In this document: positions 26,817-40,368 of the stretch, one piece after another
How the letters are laid out: each line of letters begins with the position of its first letter
Numbering within the stretch: position 1 is the stretch's first letter
NCBI GenBank assembly: GCA_947652115.1
Contig: OX393562.1
Coordinates: forward strand, 4,168,830-4,232,829
DNA: 64,000 bases
Direction of reading: 5' to 3'
Source of the DNA: Blastomussa wellsi
Lineage: Eukaryota; Cnidaria; Anthozoa; Scleractinia; Plerogyridae
Notes under the pieces: generated by a model
What the model saw: only the letters and a program-made list of their open reading frames with translations
What the model was told of the DNA's origin: nothing
Databases searched by the model: none
Position numbers and translations under genes: made by a program

Positions 26817-29800
26817 GAAAAAACAAGATCATGCATAACCAAGATCTTGCATAACCAAGTTCTTGCATAACCAAGATCTTGCATAACCAAGATCTTGCCT
26901 AACCAAGATCTTGCCTAACCAATATCTTGCATAACCAAGATCTTGCATAACCAAGATCATGCATAAAAAAGATCTTGCATAACCAAGTTCTTGCATAACC
27001 AAGATCTTGCATAACCAAGATCTTGCCAAACCAAGAACTTGCCTAACCAAGATCTTGCATAACCAAGATCTTGCCTAACCAAGATCTTCCATAACCAAGA
27101 TCTTGCCTAAACAAGATCTTGCATAACCAAGATCCTCCCTAACAAAGATCTTGCATAACCAAGATCATGCATAACCAAGATCTTGCATAACCAAGTTCTT
27201 GCATAACCAAGATCTTGCATAACCAAGATCTTGCTTTTCCAAGATCATGCAAAACCAAGATCTTGCATAACCAAGATCTTGCCTAACCAAGATCTTGCTT
27301 TACCAAGATCATGCAAAACCAAGATCTTGCATAACCAAGATCTTGCATAACCAAGATCTTGCCTAACCAAATTCTTGCCTAACCAAGATCTTGCATAACC
27401 AAGATCATGCATAACCAAGATCTTGCATAACCAAGTTCTTGCATAACCAAGATCTTGCATAACCAAGATCTTGCCTAACCAAATTCTTGCCTAACCAAGA
27501 TCTTGCATAACCAAGATCATGCATAACCAAGAACTTGCATAACCAAGATCTTCCCTAACCAAGATCTTGAATAACCAAGATCATGCATAACCAAGATCTT
27601 GCATAACCAAGTTCTTGCATAACCAAGATATTGCATAACCAAGATCTTGCCTAACCAAGATCTTGCATAACCTAGATCTTTACTAACCAAGATCTTGAAT
27701 AACCAAGATCATGCATAACCAAGATCTTGCATAACCAAGAACTTGCATAACCAAGATCTTGCATAACCAAGATCATGCATAACCAAGATCTTGCATAACC
27801 AAGATCTTGCCAAACCAAGAACTTGCCTAACCAAGATCTTGCATAACCAAGATCATGCCTAACCAAGATCTTGCATAACCAAGATCTTGCATAACCAAGA
27901 TCTTGCCTAACCAAGATCTTGCATAACAAAGATCTTGCCTAAACAAGATCTTGCATAACCAAGATCCTCCCTAACAAAGATCTTGCATAACCAAGATCAT
28001 GCATAACCAAGATCTTGCATAACCAAGTTCTTGCATAACCAAGATCTTGCATAACCAAGATCATGCATAACCAAGATCTTGCATAACCAAGATCTTGCCT
28101 AACCAAGAACTTGCCTAACCAAGATCTTGCATAACCAAGATCTTGCATAACCAAGATCTTGCCTAACCAAGATCTTGCATAACCAAGATCTTCCCTAACC
28201 AAGATCTTGAATAACCAAGATCATGCATAACCAAGATCTTGCATAACCAAGTTCTTGCATAACCAAGATCTTGCATAACCAAGATCTTGCCTAACCACGA
28301 TCTTGCCTAACCAATATCTTGCATAACCAAGATCTTGCATAACCAAGATCATGCATAACAAAGATCTTGCATAACCAAGATCTTGCATAACCAAGAACTT
28401 GCCTAACCAAGATCTTGAATAACCAAGATCATGCATAACCAAGATCTTGCATAACCAAGTTCTTGCATAACCAAGATCTTGCATAACCAAGATCTTGCCT
28501 AACCAAGATCTTGCCTAACCAATATCTTGCATAACCAAGATCTTGCATAACCAAGATCATGCATAAAAAAGATCTTGCATAACCAAGTTCTTGCATAACC
28601 AAGATCTTGCACAACCAAGATCTTGCCAAACCAAGAACTTGCCTAACCAAGATCTTGCATAACCAAGATCTTGCCTAACCAAGATCTTCCATAACCAAGA
28701 TCTTGCCTAAACAAGATCTTGCCTAACCAAGATCTTCCCTAACCAAGATCTTCCATAACCAAGATCATGCCTAACCAAGATCTTGCATAACCAAGTTCTT
28801 GCCTAACCAAGATCTTGCATAACCAAGATAATGCATAACCAAAATCTTGCATAACCAAGATCTTCCCTAACCAAGATTTTCCATAACCAAGATCATGCCT
28901 AACCAAGATCTTGCATAACCAAGATCTTGCATAACCAAGATCTTGCATAACCAAGATCTTGCCTAACCAAGATCTTGCCTAACCAAGATCTTGCATAACC
29001 AAGATCATGCATAACCAAGATCTTGCATAACCAAGTTCTTGCATAACCAAGATCTTGCACAACCAAGATCTTGCCTAACCAAGATCTTGCATAACCAAGA
29101 TCTTGCATAACCAAGATCATGCATAACCAAGATCTTGCATAACCAAGTTCTTGCATAACCAAGATCTTGCATAACCAAGATCTTGCCTAACTAAGAACTT
29201 GCCTAACCAAGATCTTGCATAACAAAGATCTTGCATAACCAAGATCTTGCCTAACCAAGATCTTGCATAACCAAGATCTTCCCTAACCAAGATCTTGCAT
29301 AACCAAGATCATGCATAACCAAGATCTTGCCTAACCAAGAACTTGCGTAACCAAGATCTTCCATAACAAAGATCTTGCATAACCAAGATCTTGCCTAACC
29401 AAGAACTTATATAACCAAGATCTTCCCTTACCAAGAACTTGCCTAACCAAGATCTTGCATAACAAAGATCTTGCATAACCAAGATCTTGCCTAACCAAGA
29501 TCTTGCATAACCAAGATCTTCCCCAACCAAGATCTTGCATAACCAAGATCATGCATAACCAAGATCTTGCATAACCAAGTTCTTCCATAACCAAGATCTT
29601 GCATAACCAAGATCTTGCCCAACCAAGATATTGCATAACCAAGATATTGCATAACCAAGATCTTGCCTAACCAAGATCTTGCATAAGCAAGATCTTCCCT
29701 AACCAAGATCTTGCATAACCAAGATCATGCATAACCAAGATCTTGCATAACCAAGTTCTTGCATAACCAAGATCTTGCACAACCAAGATCTTGCCTAACC

Positions 29801-30719
29801 AAGATCTTGCATAACCAAGATCTTGCCTAACCAAGATCTTGCCTAACCAAGATCTTGCATAACCAAGATCTTCCATAACCAAGATCATGCATAACCAAGA
29901 TCTTGCATAACCAAGATCTTGCATAACCAAGATCTTCCATAACCAAGATCATGCCTAACCAAGATCATGCATAACCAAGATCTTGCCTAACCAAGATCTT
30001 CCCTAACCAAGATCTTCCATAACCAAGATCATGCCTAACCAAGATCTTGCATAACCAATTTCTTGTGTAACCAAGATCTTGCATAACCAAGATAATGCAT
30101 AACCAAAATCTTGCATAACCAAGATCTTCCCTAACCAAGATCTTCCATAACCAAGATCATGCCTAACCAAGATCTTGCATAACCAAGTTCTTGCCTAACC
30201 AAGATCTTGCATAACCAAGATAATGCATAACCAAGAACTTGCCTAACCAAGATCTTGCATAACCAAGATCTTGCATAACCAAGATCTTGCATAGCCAAGA
30301 TCTTCCCTCACCAAGATCTTGCATAACCAAGATCATGCATAACCAAGATCTTGCCTAACCAAGAACTTGCCTAACCAAGATCTTGCCTAACAAAGATATT
30401 GCATAACCAAGATCTTGAATAACCAAGATCTTGCATAACCAAGATCTTGAATAACCAAGATCTTGCATAACCAAGATCTTGCATAACCAAGATCATGCAT
30501 AACAAGGATCTTGCATAACCAAGTTCTTGCATAACCAAGATCTTGCATAACCAAGATCTTGCCTAACCAAGAACTTGCCTAACCAAGATCTTGCCTAACA
30601 AAGATATTGCATAACCAAGATCTTGCCTAACCAAGATCTTGAATAACCAAGATCATGCATAACAAAGATCTTGCATAACCAAGTTCTTGCATAACCAAGA
30701 TCTTGCATAACCAAGATCT

Positions 30720-31150
30720 TGCCTAACCAAGAACTTGCCTAACCAAGATCTTGCATAACCAAGATCTTGCATAACCAAGATCTTGCCTAACCAAGATCTT
30801 GCCTAACCAATATCTTGCATAACCAAGATCTTGCATAACCAAGATCATGCATAAAAAAGATCTTGCATAACCAAGTTCTTGCATAACCAAGATCTTGCAT
30901 AACCAAGATCTTGCCAAACCAAGAACTTGCCTAACCAAGATCTTGCATAACCAAGATCTTGCCTAACCAAGATCTTCCATAACCAAGATCTTGCCTAAAC
31001 AAGATCTTGCATAACCAAGATCCTCCCTAACAAAGATCTTGCATAACCAAGATCATGCATAAAAAAGATCTTGCATAACCAAGTTCTTGCATAACCAAGA
31101 TCTTGCATAACCAAGATCTTCCCTAACCAAGATCTTGAATAACCAAGATC
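30720..31150. repeat. Extra 13 monomers in first half of the duplication
   Basis: The rare monomer containing gatcctccct occurs at about 31,019 and again at about 31,451, 27 monomers apart, while the equivalent stretch in copy 1 has it once (about 13,339). Adding the loss of one gcat monomer near 30,290 gives the net 192-bp shift seen between 29.9 and 31.1 kb. Exact ends cannot be fixed inside the repeat. Confidence 0.65.
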
Positions 31151-32169
31151 ATGCATAACCAAGATCTTGCATAACCAAGTTCTTGCATAACCAAGATCTT
31201 GCATAACCAAGATCTTGCCTAACCAAGATCTTGCCTAACCAATATCTTGCATAACCAAGATCTTGCATAACCAAGATCATGCATAAAAAAGATCTTGCAT
31301 AACCAAGTTCTTGCATAACCAAGATCTTGCATAACCAAGATCTTGCCAAACCAAGAACTTGCCTAACCAAGATCTTGCATAACCAAGATCTTGCCTAACC
31401 AAGATCTTCCATAACCAAGATCTTGCCTAAACAAGATCTTGCATAACCAAGATCCTCCCTAACAAAGATCTTGCATAACCAAGATCATGCATAACCAAGA
31501 TCTTGCATAACCAAGATCTTGCTTTACCAAGATCATGCAAAACCAAGATCTTGCATAACCAAGATCTTGCATAACCAAGATCTTGCATAACAAAGATCTT
31601 GCCTAACCAAGATCTTGCTTTACCAAGATCATGCAAAACCAAGATCTTGCATAACCAAGATCTTGCATAACCAAGATCTTGCCTAACCAAAGTCTTGCCT
31701 AACCAAGATCTTGCATAACCAAGATCATGCATAACCAAGATCTTGCATAACCAAGTTCTTGCATAACCAAGATCTTGCACAACCAAGATCTTGCCTAACC
31801 AAGATCTTGCATAACCAAGATCTTGCATAACCAAGATCATGCATAACCAAGATCTTGCATAACCAAGTTCTTGCATAACCAAGATCTTGCATAACCAAGA
31901 TCTTGCCTAACTAAGAACTTGCCTAACCAAGATCTTGCATAACAAAGATCTTGCATAACCAAGATCTTGCCTAACCAAGATCTTGCATAACCAAGATCTT
32001 CCCTAACCAAGATCTTGCATAACCAAGATCATGCATAACCAAGATCTTGCCTAACCAAGAACTTGCGTAACCAAGATCTTCCATAACAAAGATCTTGCAT
32101 AACCAAGATCTTGCCTAACCAAGAACTTATATAACCAAGATCTTCCCTTACCAAGAACTTGCCTAACCA

Positions 32170-32330
32170 AGATCATGCATAACCAAGATCTTGCATAACC
32201 AAGTTCTTGCATAACCAAGATCTTGCCTAACCAAGATCTTGCATAACCAAGATCTTGCATAACCAAGATCATGCATAACCAAGATCTTGCATAACCAAGT
32301 TCTTGCATAACCAAGATCTTGCATAACCAA
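32170..32330. repeat. Junction of the 7.4-kb tandem duplication
   Basis: Up to about 32,170 the order follows copy 1 at 14,058. Where copy 1 continues with a gcataaaaaag monomer, this locus continues with a gatcat monomer instead. From about 32,265 the order is that of 24,857 onward. The stretch between, from 32,177, resembles 31,719-31,880 with the gcacaacc monomer left out, so the junction may include a short piece from a third place. The 16-bp phase is kept. Confidence 0.7.
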
Positions 32331-35300
32331 GATCTTGCCTAACCAAGATCTTGCCTAACCAATATCTTGCATAACCAAGATCTTGCATAACCAAGATCAT
32401 GCATAACAAAGATCTTGCATAACCAAGTTCTTGCATACCCAAGATCTTGCATAACCAAGATCTTGCCTAACCAAGAACTTGCCTAACCAAGATCTTGCCT
32501 AACCAAGATCTTGCATAACCAAGATCTTCCCTAACCAAGATCTTGAATAACCAAGATCATGCATAACCAAGATCTTGCATAACCAAGTTCTTGCATAACC
32601 AAGATCTTGCATAACCAAGATCTTGCCTAACCAAGATCTTGCCTAACCAATATCTTGCATAACCAAGATCTTGCATAACCAAGATCATGCATAACAAAGA
32701 TCTTGCATAACCAAGATCTTGCATAACCAAGATCTTGCATAACCAAGATCTTGCCTAACCAAGATCTTGCATAACCAAGATCTTCCCTAACCAAGATCTT
32801 GCATAACCAAGATCTTCCATAACCAAGATCATGCATAACCAAGATCTTGCATAACCAAGATCTTCCATAACCAAGATCTTGCCTAACCAAGATCTTGCAT
32901 AACCAAGATCTTGCATAACCAAGATCTTGCCTAACCAAGATCTTGCCTAACCAAGATCTTGCATAACCAAGATCTTGCATAACAAAGATCAAGCATAACC
33001 AAAATCATGCATAACCAAGTTCTTCCATAACCAAGATCTTGCATAACCAAGATCTTCCCTAACCAAGATCTTGAATAACCAAGATCATGCATAACCAAGA
33101 TCTTGCATAACCAAGTTCTTGCATAACCAAGATCTTGCATAACCAAGATCTTGCCTAACCAAGATCTTGCCTAACCAATATCTTGCATAACCAAGATCTT
33201 GCATAACCAAGATCATGCATAACAAAGATCTTGCATAACCAAGTTCTTGCATACCCAAGATCTTGCATAACCAAGATCTTGCCTAACCAAGAACTTGCCT
33301 AACCAAGATCTTGCCTAACAAAGATATTGCATAACCAAGATCTTGCCTAACCAAGATCTTGCATAACCAAGATCTTCCCTAACCAAGATCTTGAAAAAAC
33401 AAGATCATGCATAACCAAGATCTTGCATAACCAAGTTCTTGCATAACCAAGATCTTGCATAACCAAGATCTTGCCTAACCAAGATCTTGCCTAACCAATA
33501 TCTTGCATAACCAAGATCTTGCATAACCAAGATCATGCATAAAAAAGATCTTGCATAACCAAGTTCTTGCATAACCAAGATCTTGCATAACCAAGATCTT
33601 GCCAAACCAAGAACTTGCCTAACCAAGATCTTGCATAACCAAGATCTTGCCTAACCAAGATCTTCCATAACCAAGATCTTGCCTAAACAAGATCTTGCAT
33701 AACCAAGATCCTCCCTAACAAAGATCTTGCATAACCAAGATCATGCATAACCAAGATCTTGCATAACCAAGTTCTTGCATAACCAAGATCTTGCATAACC
33801 AAGATCTTGCCAAACCAAGAACTTGCCTAACCAAGATCTTGCATAACCAAGATCTTGCCTAACCAAGATCTTGCATAACCAAGATCTTCCCTAACCAAGA
33901 TCTTGAATAACCAAGATCATGCATAACCAAGATCTTGCATAACCAAGTTCTTGCATAACCAAGATCTTGCATAACCAAGATCTTGCCTAACAAAGATCTT
34001 GCCTAACCAATATCTTGCATAACCAAGATCTTGCATAACCAAGATCATGCATAACAAAGATCTTGCATAACCAAGTTCTTGCATAACCAAGATCTTGCAT
34101 AACCAAGATCTTGCCTAACCAAGAACTTGCCTAACCAAGATCTTGCCTAACAAAGATATTGCATAACCAAGATCTTGCCTAACCAAGATCTTGCATAACC
34201 AAGATCTTCCCTAACCAAGATCTTGAAAAAACAAGATCATGCATAACCAAGATCTTGCATAACCAAGTTCTTGCATAACCAAGATCTTGCATAACCAAGA
34301 TCTTGCCTAACCAAGATCTTGCCTAACCAATATCTTGCATAACCAAGATCTTGCATAACCAAGATCATGCATAAAAAAGATCTTGCATAACCAAGTTCTT
34401 GCATAACCAAGATCTTGCATAACCAAGATCTTGCCAAACCAAGAACTTGCCTAACCAAGATCTTGCATAACCAAGATCTTGCCTAACCAAGATCTTCCAT
34501 AACCAAGATCTTGCCTAAACAAGATCTTGCATAACCAAGATCCTCCCTAACAAAGATCTTGCATAACCAAGATCATGCATAACCAAGATCTTGCATAACC
34601 AAGTTCTTGCATAACCAAGATCTTGCATAACCAAGATCTTGCTTTTCCAAGATCATGCAAAACCAAGATCTTGCATAACCAAGATCTTGCCTAACCAAGA
34701 TCTTGCTTTACCAAGATCATGCAAAACCAAGATCTTGCATAACCAAGATCTTGCATAACCAAGATCTTGCCTAACCAAATTCTTGCCTAACCAAGATCTT
34801 GCATAACCAAGATCATGCATAACCAAGATCTTGCATAACCAAGTTCTTGCATAACCAAGATCTTGCATAACCAAGATCTTGCCTAACCAAATTCTTGCCT
34901 AACCAAGATCTTGCATAACCAAGATCATGCATAACCAAGAACTTGCATAACCAAGATCTTCCCTAACCAAGATCTTGAATAACCAAGATCATGCATAACC
35001 AAGATCTTGCATAACCAAGTTCTTGCATAACCAAGATATTGCATAACCAAGATCTTGCCTAACCAAGATCTTGCATAACCTAGATCTTTACTAACCAAGA
35101 TCTTGAATAACCAAGATCATGCATAACCAAGATCTTGCATAACCAAGAACTTGCATAACCAAGATCTTGCATAACCAAGATCATGCATAACCAAGATCTT
35201 GCATAACCAAGATCTTGCCAAACCAAGAACTTGCCTAACCAAGATCTTGCATAACCAAGATCATGCCTAACCAAGATCTTGCATAACCAAGATCTTGCAT

Positions 35301-38300
35301 AACCAAGATCTTGCCTAACCAAGATCTTGCATAACAAAGATCTTGCCTAAACAAGATCTTGCATAACCAAGATCCTCCCTAACAAAGATCTTGCATAACC
35401 AAGATCATGCATAACCAAGATCTTGCATAACCAAGTTCTTGCATAACCAAGATCTTGCATAACCAAGATCATGCATAACCAAGATCTTGCATAACCAAGA
35501 TCTTGCCTAACCAAGAACTTGCCTAACCAAGATCTTGCATAACCAAGATCTTGCATAACCAAGATCTTGCCTAACCAAGATCTTGCATAACCAAGATCTT
35601 CCCTAACCAAGATCTTGAATAACCAAGATCATGCATAACCAAGATCTTGCATAACCAAGTTCTTGCATAACCAAGATCTTGCATAACCAAGATCTTGCCT
35701 AACCACGATCTTGCCTAACCAATATCTTGCATAACCAAGATCTTGCATAACCAAGATCATGCATAACAAAGATCTTGCATAACCAAGATCTTGCATAACC
35801 AAGAACTTGCCTAACCAAGATCTTGAATAACCAAGATCATGCATAACCAAGATCTTGCATAACCAAGTTCTTGCATAACCAAGATCTTGCATAACCAAGA
35901 TCTTGCCTAACCAAGATCTTGCCTAACCAATATCTTGCATAACCAAGATCTTGCATAACCAAGATCATGCATAAAAAAGATCTTGCATAACCAAGTTCTT
36001 GCATAACCAAGATCTTGCATAACCAAGATCTTGCCAAACCAAGAACTTGCCTAACCAAGATCTTGCATAACCAAGATCTTGCCTAACCAAGATCTTCCAT
36101 AACCAAGATCTTGCCTAAACAAGATCTTGCCTAACCAAGATCTTCCCTAACCAAGATCTTCCATAACCAAGATCATGCCTAACCAAGATCTTGCATAACC
36201 AAGTTCTTGCCTAACCAAGATCTTGCATAACCAAGATAATGCATAACCAAAATCTTGCATAACCAAGATCTTCCCTAACCAAGATTTTCCATAACCAAGA
36301 TCATGCCTAACCAAGATCTTGCATAACCAAGATCTTGCATAACCAAGATCTTGCATAACCAAGATCTTGCCTAACCAAGATCTTGCCTAACCAAGATCTT
36401 GCATAACCAAGATCATGCATAACCAAGATCTTGCATAACCAAGTTCTTGCATAACCAAGATCTTGCACAACCAAGATCTTGCCTAACCAAGATCTTGCAT
36501 AACCAAGATCTTGCATAACCAAGATCATGCATAACCAAGATCTTGCATAACCAAGTTCTTGCATAACCAAGATCTTGCATAACCAAGATCTTGCCTAACT
36601 AAGAACTTGCCTAACCAAGATCTTGCATAACAAAGATCTTGCATAACCAAGATCTTGCCTAACCAAGATCTTGCATAACCAAGATCTTCCCTAACCAAGA
36701 TCTTGCATAACCAAGATCATGCATAACCAAGATCTTGCCTAACCAAGAACTTGCGTAACCAAGATCTTCCATAACAAAGATCTTGCATAACCAAGATCTT
36801 GCCTAACCAAGAACTTATATAACCAAGATCTTCCCTTACCAAGAACTTGCCTAACCAAGATCTTGCATAACAAAGATCTTGCATAACCAAGATCTTGCCT
36901 AACCAAGATCTTGCATAACCAAGATCTTCCCCAACCAAGATCTTGCATAACCAAGATCATGCATAACCAAGATCTTGCATAACCAAGTTCTTCCATAACC
37001 AAGATCTTGCATAACCAAGATCTTGCCCAACCAAGATATTGCATAACCAAGATATTGCATAACCAAGATCTTGCCTAACCAAGATCTTGCATAAGCAAGA
37101 TCTTCCCTAACCAAGATCTTGCATAACCAAGATCATGCATAACCAAGATCTTGCATAACCAAGTTCTTGCATAACCAAGATCTTGCACAACCAAGATCTT
37201 GCCTAACCAAGATCTTGCATAACCAAGATCTTGCCTAACCAAGATCTTGCCTAACCAAGATCTTGCATAACCAAGATCTTCCATAACCAAGATCATGCAT
37301 AACCAAGATCTTGCATAACCAAGATCTTGCATAACCAAGATCTTCCATAACCAAGATCATGCCTAACCAAGATCATGCATAACCAAGATCTTGCCTAACC
37401 AAGATCTTCCCTAACCAAGATCTTCCATAACCAAGATCATGCCTAACCAAGATCTTGCATAACCAATTTCTTGTGTAACCAAGATCTTGCATAACCAAGA
37501 TAATGCATAACCAAAATCTTGCATAACCAAGATCTTCCCTAACCAAGATCTTCCATAACCAAGATCATGCCTAACCAAGATCTTGCATAACCAAGTTCTT
37601 GCCTAACCAAGATCTTGCATAACCAAGATAATGCATAACCAAGAACTTGCCTAACCAAGATCTTGCATAACCAAGATCTTGCATAACCAAGATCTTGCAT
37701 AACCAAGATCTTGCATAGCCAAGATCTTCCCTCACCAAGATCTTGCATAACCAAGATCATGCATAACCAAGATCTTGCCTAACCAAGAACTTGCCTAACC
37801 AAGATCTTGCCTAACAAAGATATTGCATAACCAAGATCTTGAATAACCAAGATCTTGCATAACCAAGATCTTGAATAACCAAGATCTTGCATAACCAAGA
37901 TCTTGCATAACCAAGATCATGCATAACAAGGATCTTGCATAACCAAGTTCTTGCATAACCAAGATCTTGCATAACCAAGATCTTGCCTAACCAAGAACTT
38001 GCCTAACCAAGATCTTGCCTAACAAAGATATTGCATAACCAAGATCTTGCCTAACCAAGATCTTGAATAACCAAGATCATGCATAACAAAGATCTTGCAT
38101 AACCAAGTTCTTGCATAACCAAGATCTTGCATAACCAAGATCTTGCCTAACCAAGAACTTGCCTAACCAAGATCTTGCATAACCAAGATCTTGCATAACC
38201 AAGATCTTGCCTAACCAAGATCTTGCCTAACCAATATCTTGCATAACCAAGATCTTGCATAACCAAGATCATGCATAAAAAAGATCTTGCATAACCAAGT

Positions 38301-39386
38301 TCTTGCATAACCAAGATCTTGCATAACCAAGATCTTCCCTAACCAAGATCTTGAATAACCAAGATCATGCATAACCAAGATCTTGCATAACCAAGTTCTT
38401 GCATAACCAAGATCTTGCATAACCAAGATCTTGCCTAACCAAGATCTTGCCTAACCAATATCTTGCATAACCAAGATCTTGCATAACCAAGATCATGCAT
38501 AAAAAAGATCTTGCATAACCAAGTTCTTGCATAACCAAGATCTTGCATAACCAAGATCTTGCCAAACCAAGAACTTGCCTAACCAAGATCTTGCATAACC
38601 AAGATCTTGCCTAACCAAGATCTTCCATAACCAAGATCTTGCCTAAACAAGATCTTGCATAACCAAGATCCTCCCTAACAAAGATCTTGCATAACCAAGA
38701 TCATGCATAACCAAGATCTTGCATAACCAAGATCTTGCTTTACCAAGATCATGCAAAACCAAGATCTTGCATAACCAAGATCTTGCATAACCAAGATCTT
38801 GCATAACAAAGATCTTGCCTAACCAAGATCTTGCTTTACCAAGATCATGCAAAACCAAGATCTTGCATAACCAAGATCTTGCATAACCAAGATCTTGCCT
38901 AACCAAAGTCTTGCCTAACCAAGATCTTGCATAACCAAGATCATGCATAACCAAGATCTTGCATAACCAAGTTCTTGCATAACCAAGATCTTGCACAACC
39001 AAGATCTTGCCTAACCAAGATCTTGCATAACCAAGATCTTGCATAACCAAGATCATGCATAACCAAGATCTTGCATAACCAAGTTCTTGCATAACCAAGA
39101 TCTTGCATAACCAAGATCTTGCCTAACTAAGAACTTGCCTAACCAAGATCTTGCATAACAAAGATCTTGCATAACCAAGATCTTGCCTAACCAAGATCTT
39201 GCATAACCAAGATCTTCCCTAACCAAGATCTTGCATAACCAAGATCATGCATAACCAAGATCTTGCCTAACCAAGAACTTGCGTAACCAAGATCTTCCAT
39301 AACAAAGATCTTGCATAACCAAGATCTTGCCTAACCAAGAACTTATATAACCAAGATCTTCCCTTACCAAGAACTTGCCTAACCAA
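32265..39386. repeat. Duplicated B segment, second half (copy 2 only)
   Basis: Second half of the tandem pair. It matches copy 1 (9,325 onward) at a constant offset of 25,328 and copy 3 at 17,856 then 17,808. It contains the gtgtaacc marker at 37473 and flows into the rest of copy 2 without a break. Confidence 0.85.
33393..34224. repeat. 832-bp unit, copy 2 second half
   Basis: gaaaaaac monomers at 33393 and 34225. Confidence 0.78.
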
Positions 39387-40368
39387 GATCTTGCATAAAA
39401 AAGATCTTGCATAACCAAGTTCTTGCATAACCAAGATCTTGCATAACCAAGATCTTGCCAAACCAAGAACTTGCCTAACCAAGATCTTGCATAACCAAGA
39501 TCTTGCCTAACCAAGATCTTGCATAACCAAGATCTTGCATAGCCAAGATCTTCCCTCACCAAGATCATGCATAACCAAGATCTTGCCTAACCAAGAACTT
39601 GCCTAACCAAGATCTTGCCTAACAAAGATATTGCATAACCAAGATCTTGAATAACCAAGATCTTGCATAACCAAGATAATGCATAACCAAAATCTTGCAT
39701 AACCAAGATCTTCCCTAACCAAGATCTTCCATAACCAAGATCATGCATAACCAAGATCTTGCATAACCAAGATCTTGCATAACCAAGATCTTCCATAACC
39801 AAGATCATGCCTAACCAAGATCATGCATAACCAAGATCTTGCCTAACCAAGATCTTCCCTAACCAAGATCTTCCATAACCAAGATCATGCCTAACCAAGA
39901 TCTTGCATAACCAATTTCTTGTGTAACCAAGATCTTGCATAACCAAGATAATGCATAACCAAGATCTTCCCTAAACAAGATCTTGCATAACCAAGATCAT
40001 GCATAACCAAGATCTTGCATAAACAAGATCTTCCCTAACCAAGATCTTGCATAACCAAGATCATGCATAACCAAGATCTTGCCTAACCAAGAACTTGCCT
40101 AACCAAGATCTTGCATAACAAAGATCTTGCATAACCAAGATCTTGCCTAACCAAGATCTTGCATAACCAAGATCTTCCCTAACCAAGATCTTGCATAACC
40201 AAGATCATGCATAACCAAGATCTTGCATAACCAAGTTCTTGCATGACCAAGATCTTGCATAACCAAGTTCTTGCATAACCAAGATCTTCCATAACCAAGA
40301 TCTTGTTTTACCAAGATCATGCAAAACCAAGATCTTGCATAACCAAGATCTTGCATAACCAAGATCTT

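Larger units (their letters stand above)
24857..32170. repeat. Duplicated B segment, first half (copy 2 only)
   Basis: Tandem pair with 32265-39386. The shift between halves is 7,408 bp (463 monomers) from the left end through at least 29.9 kb, then 7,216 bp (451 monomers) after about 31.1 kb, because this half has gained a net 12 monomers. It includes the 832-bp unit and the gtgtaacc marker at 30065. Edges are given to roughly one hundred bases. Confidence 0.85.
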
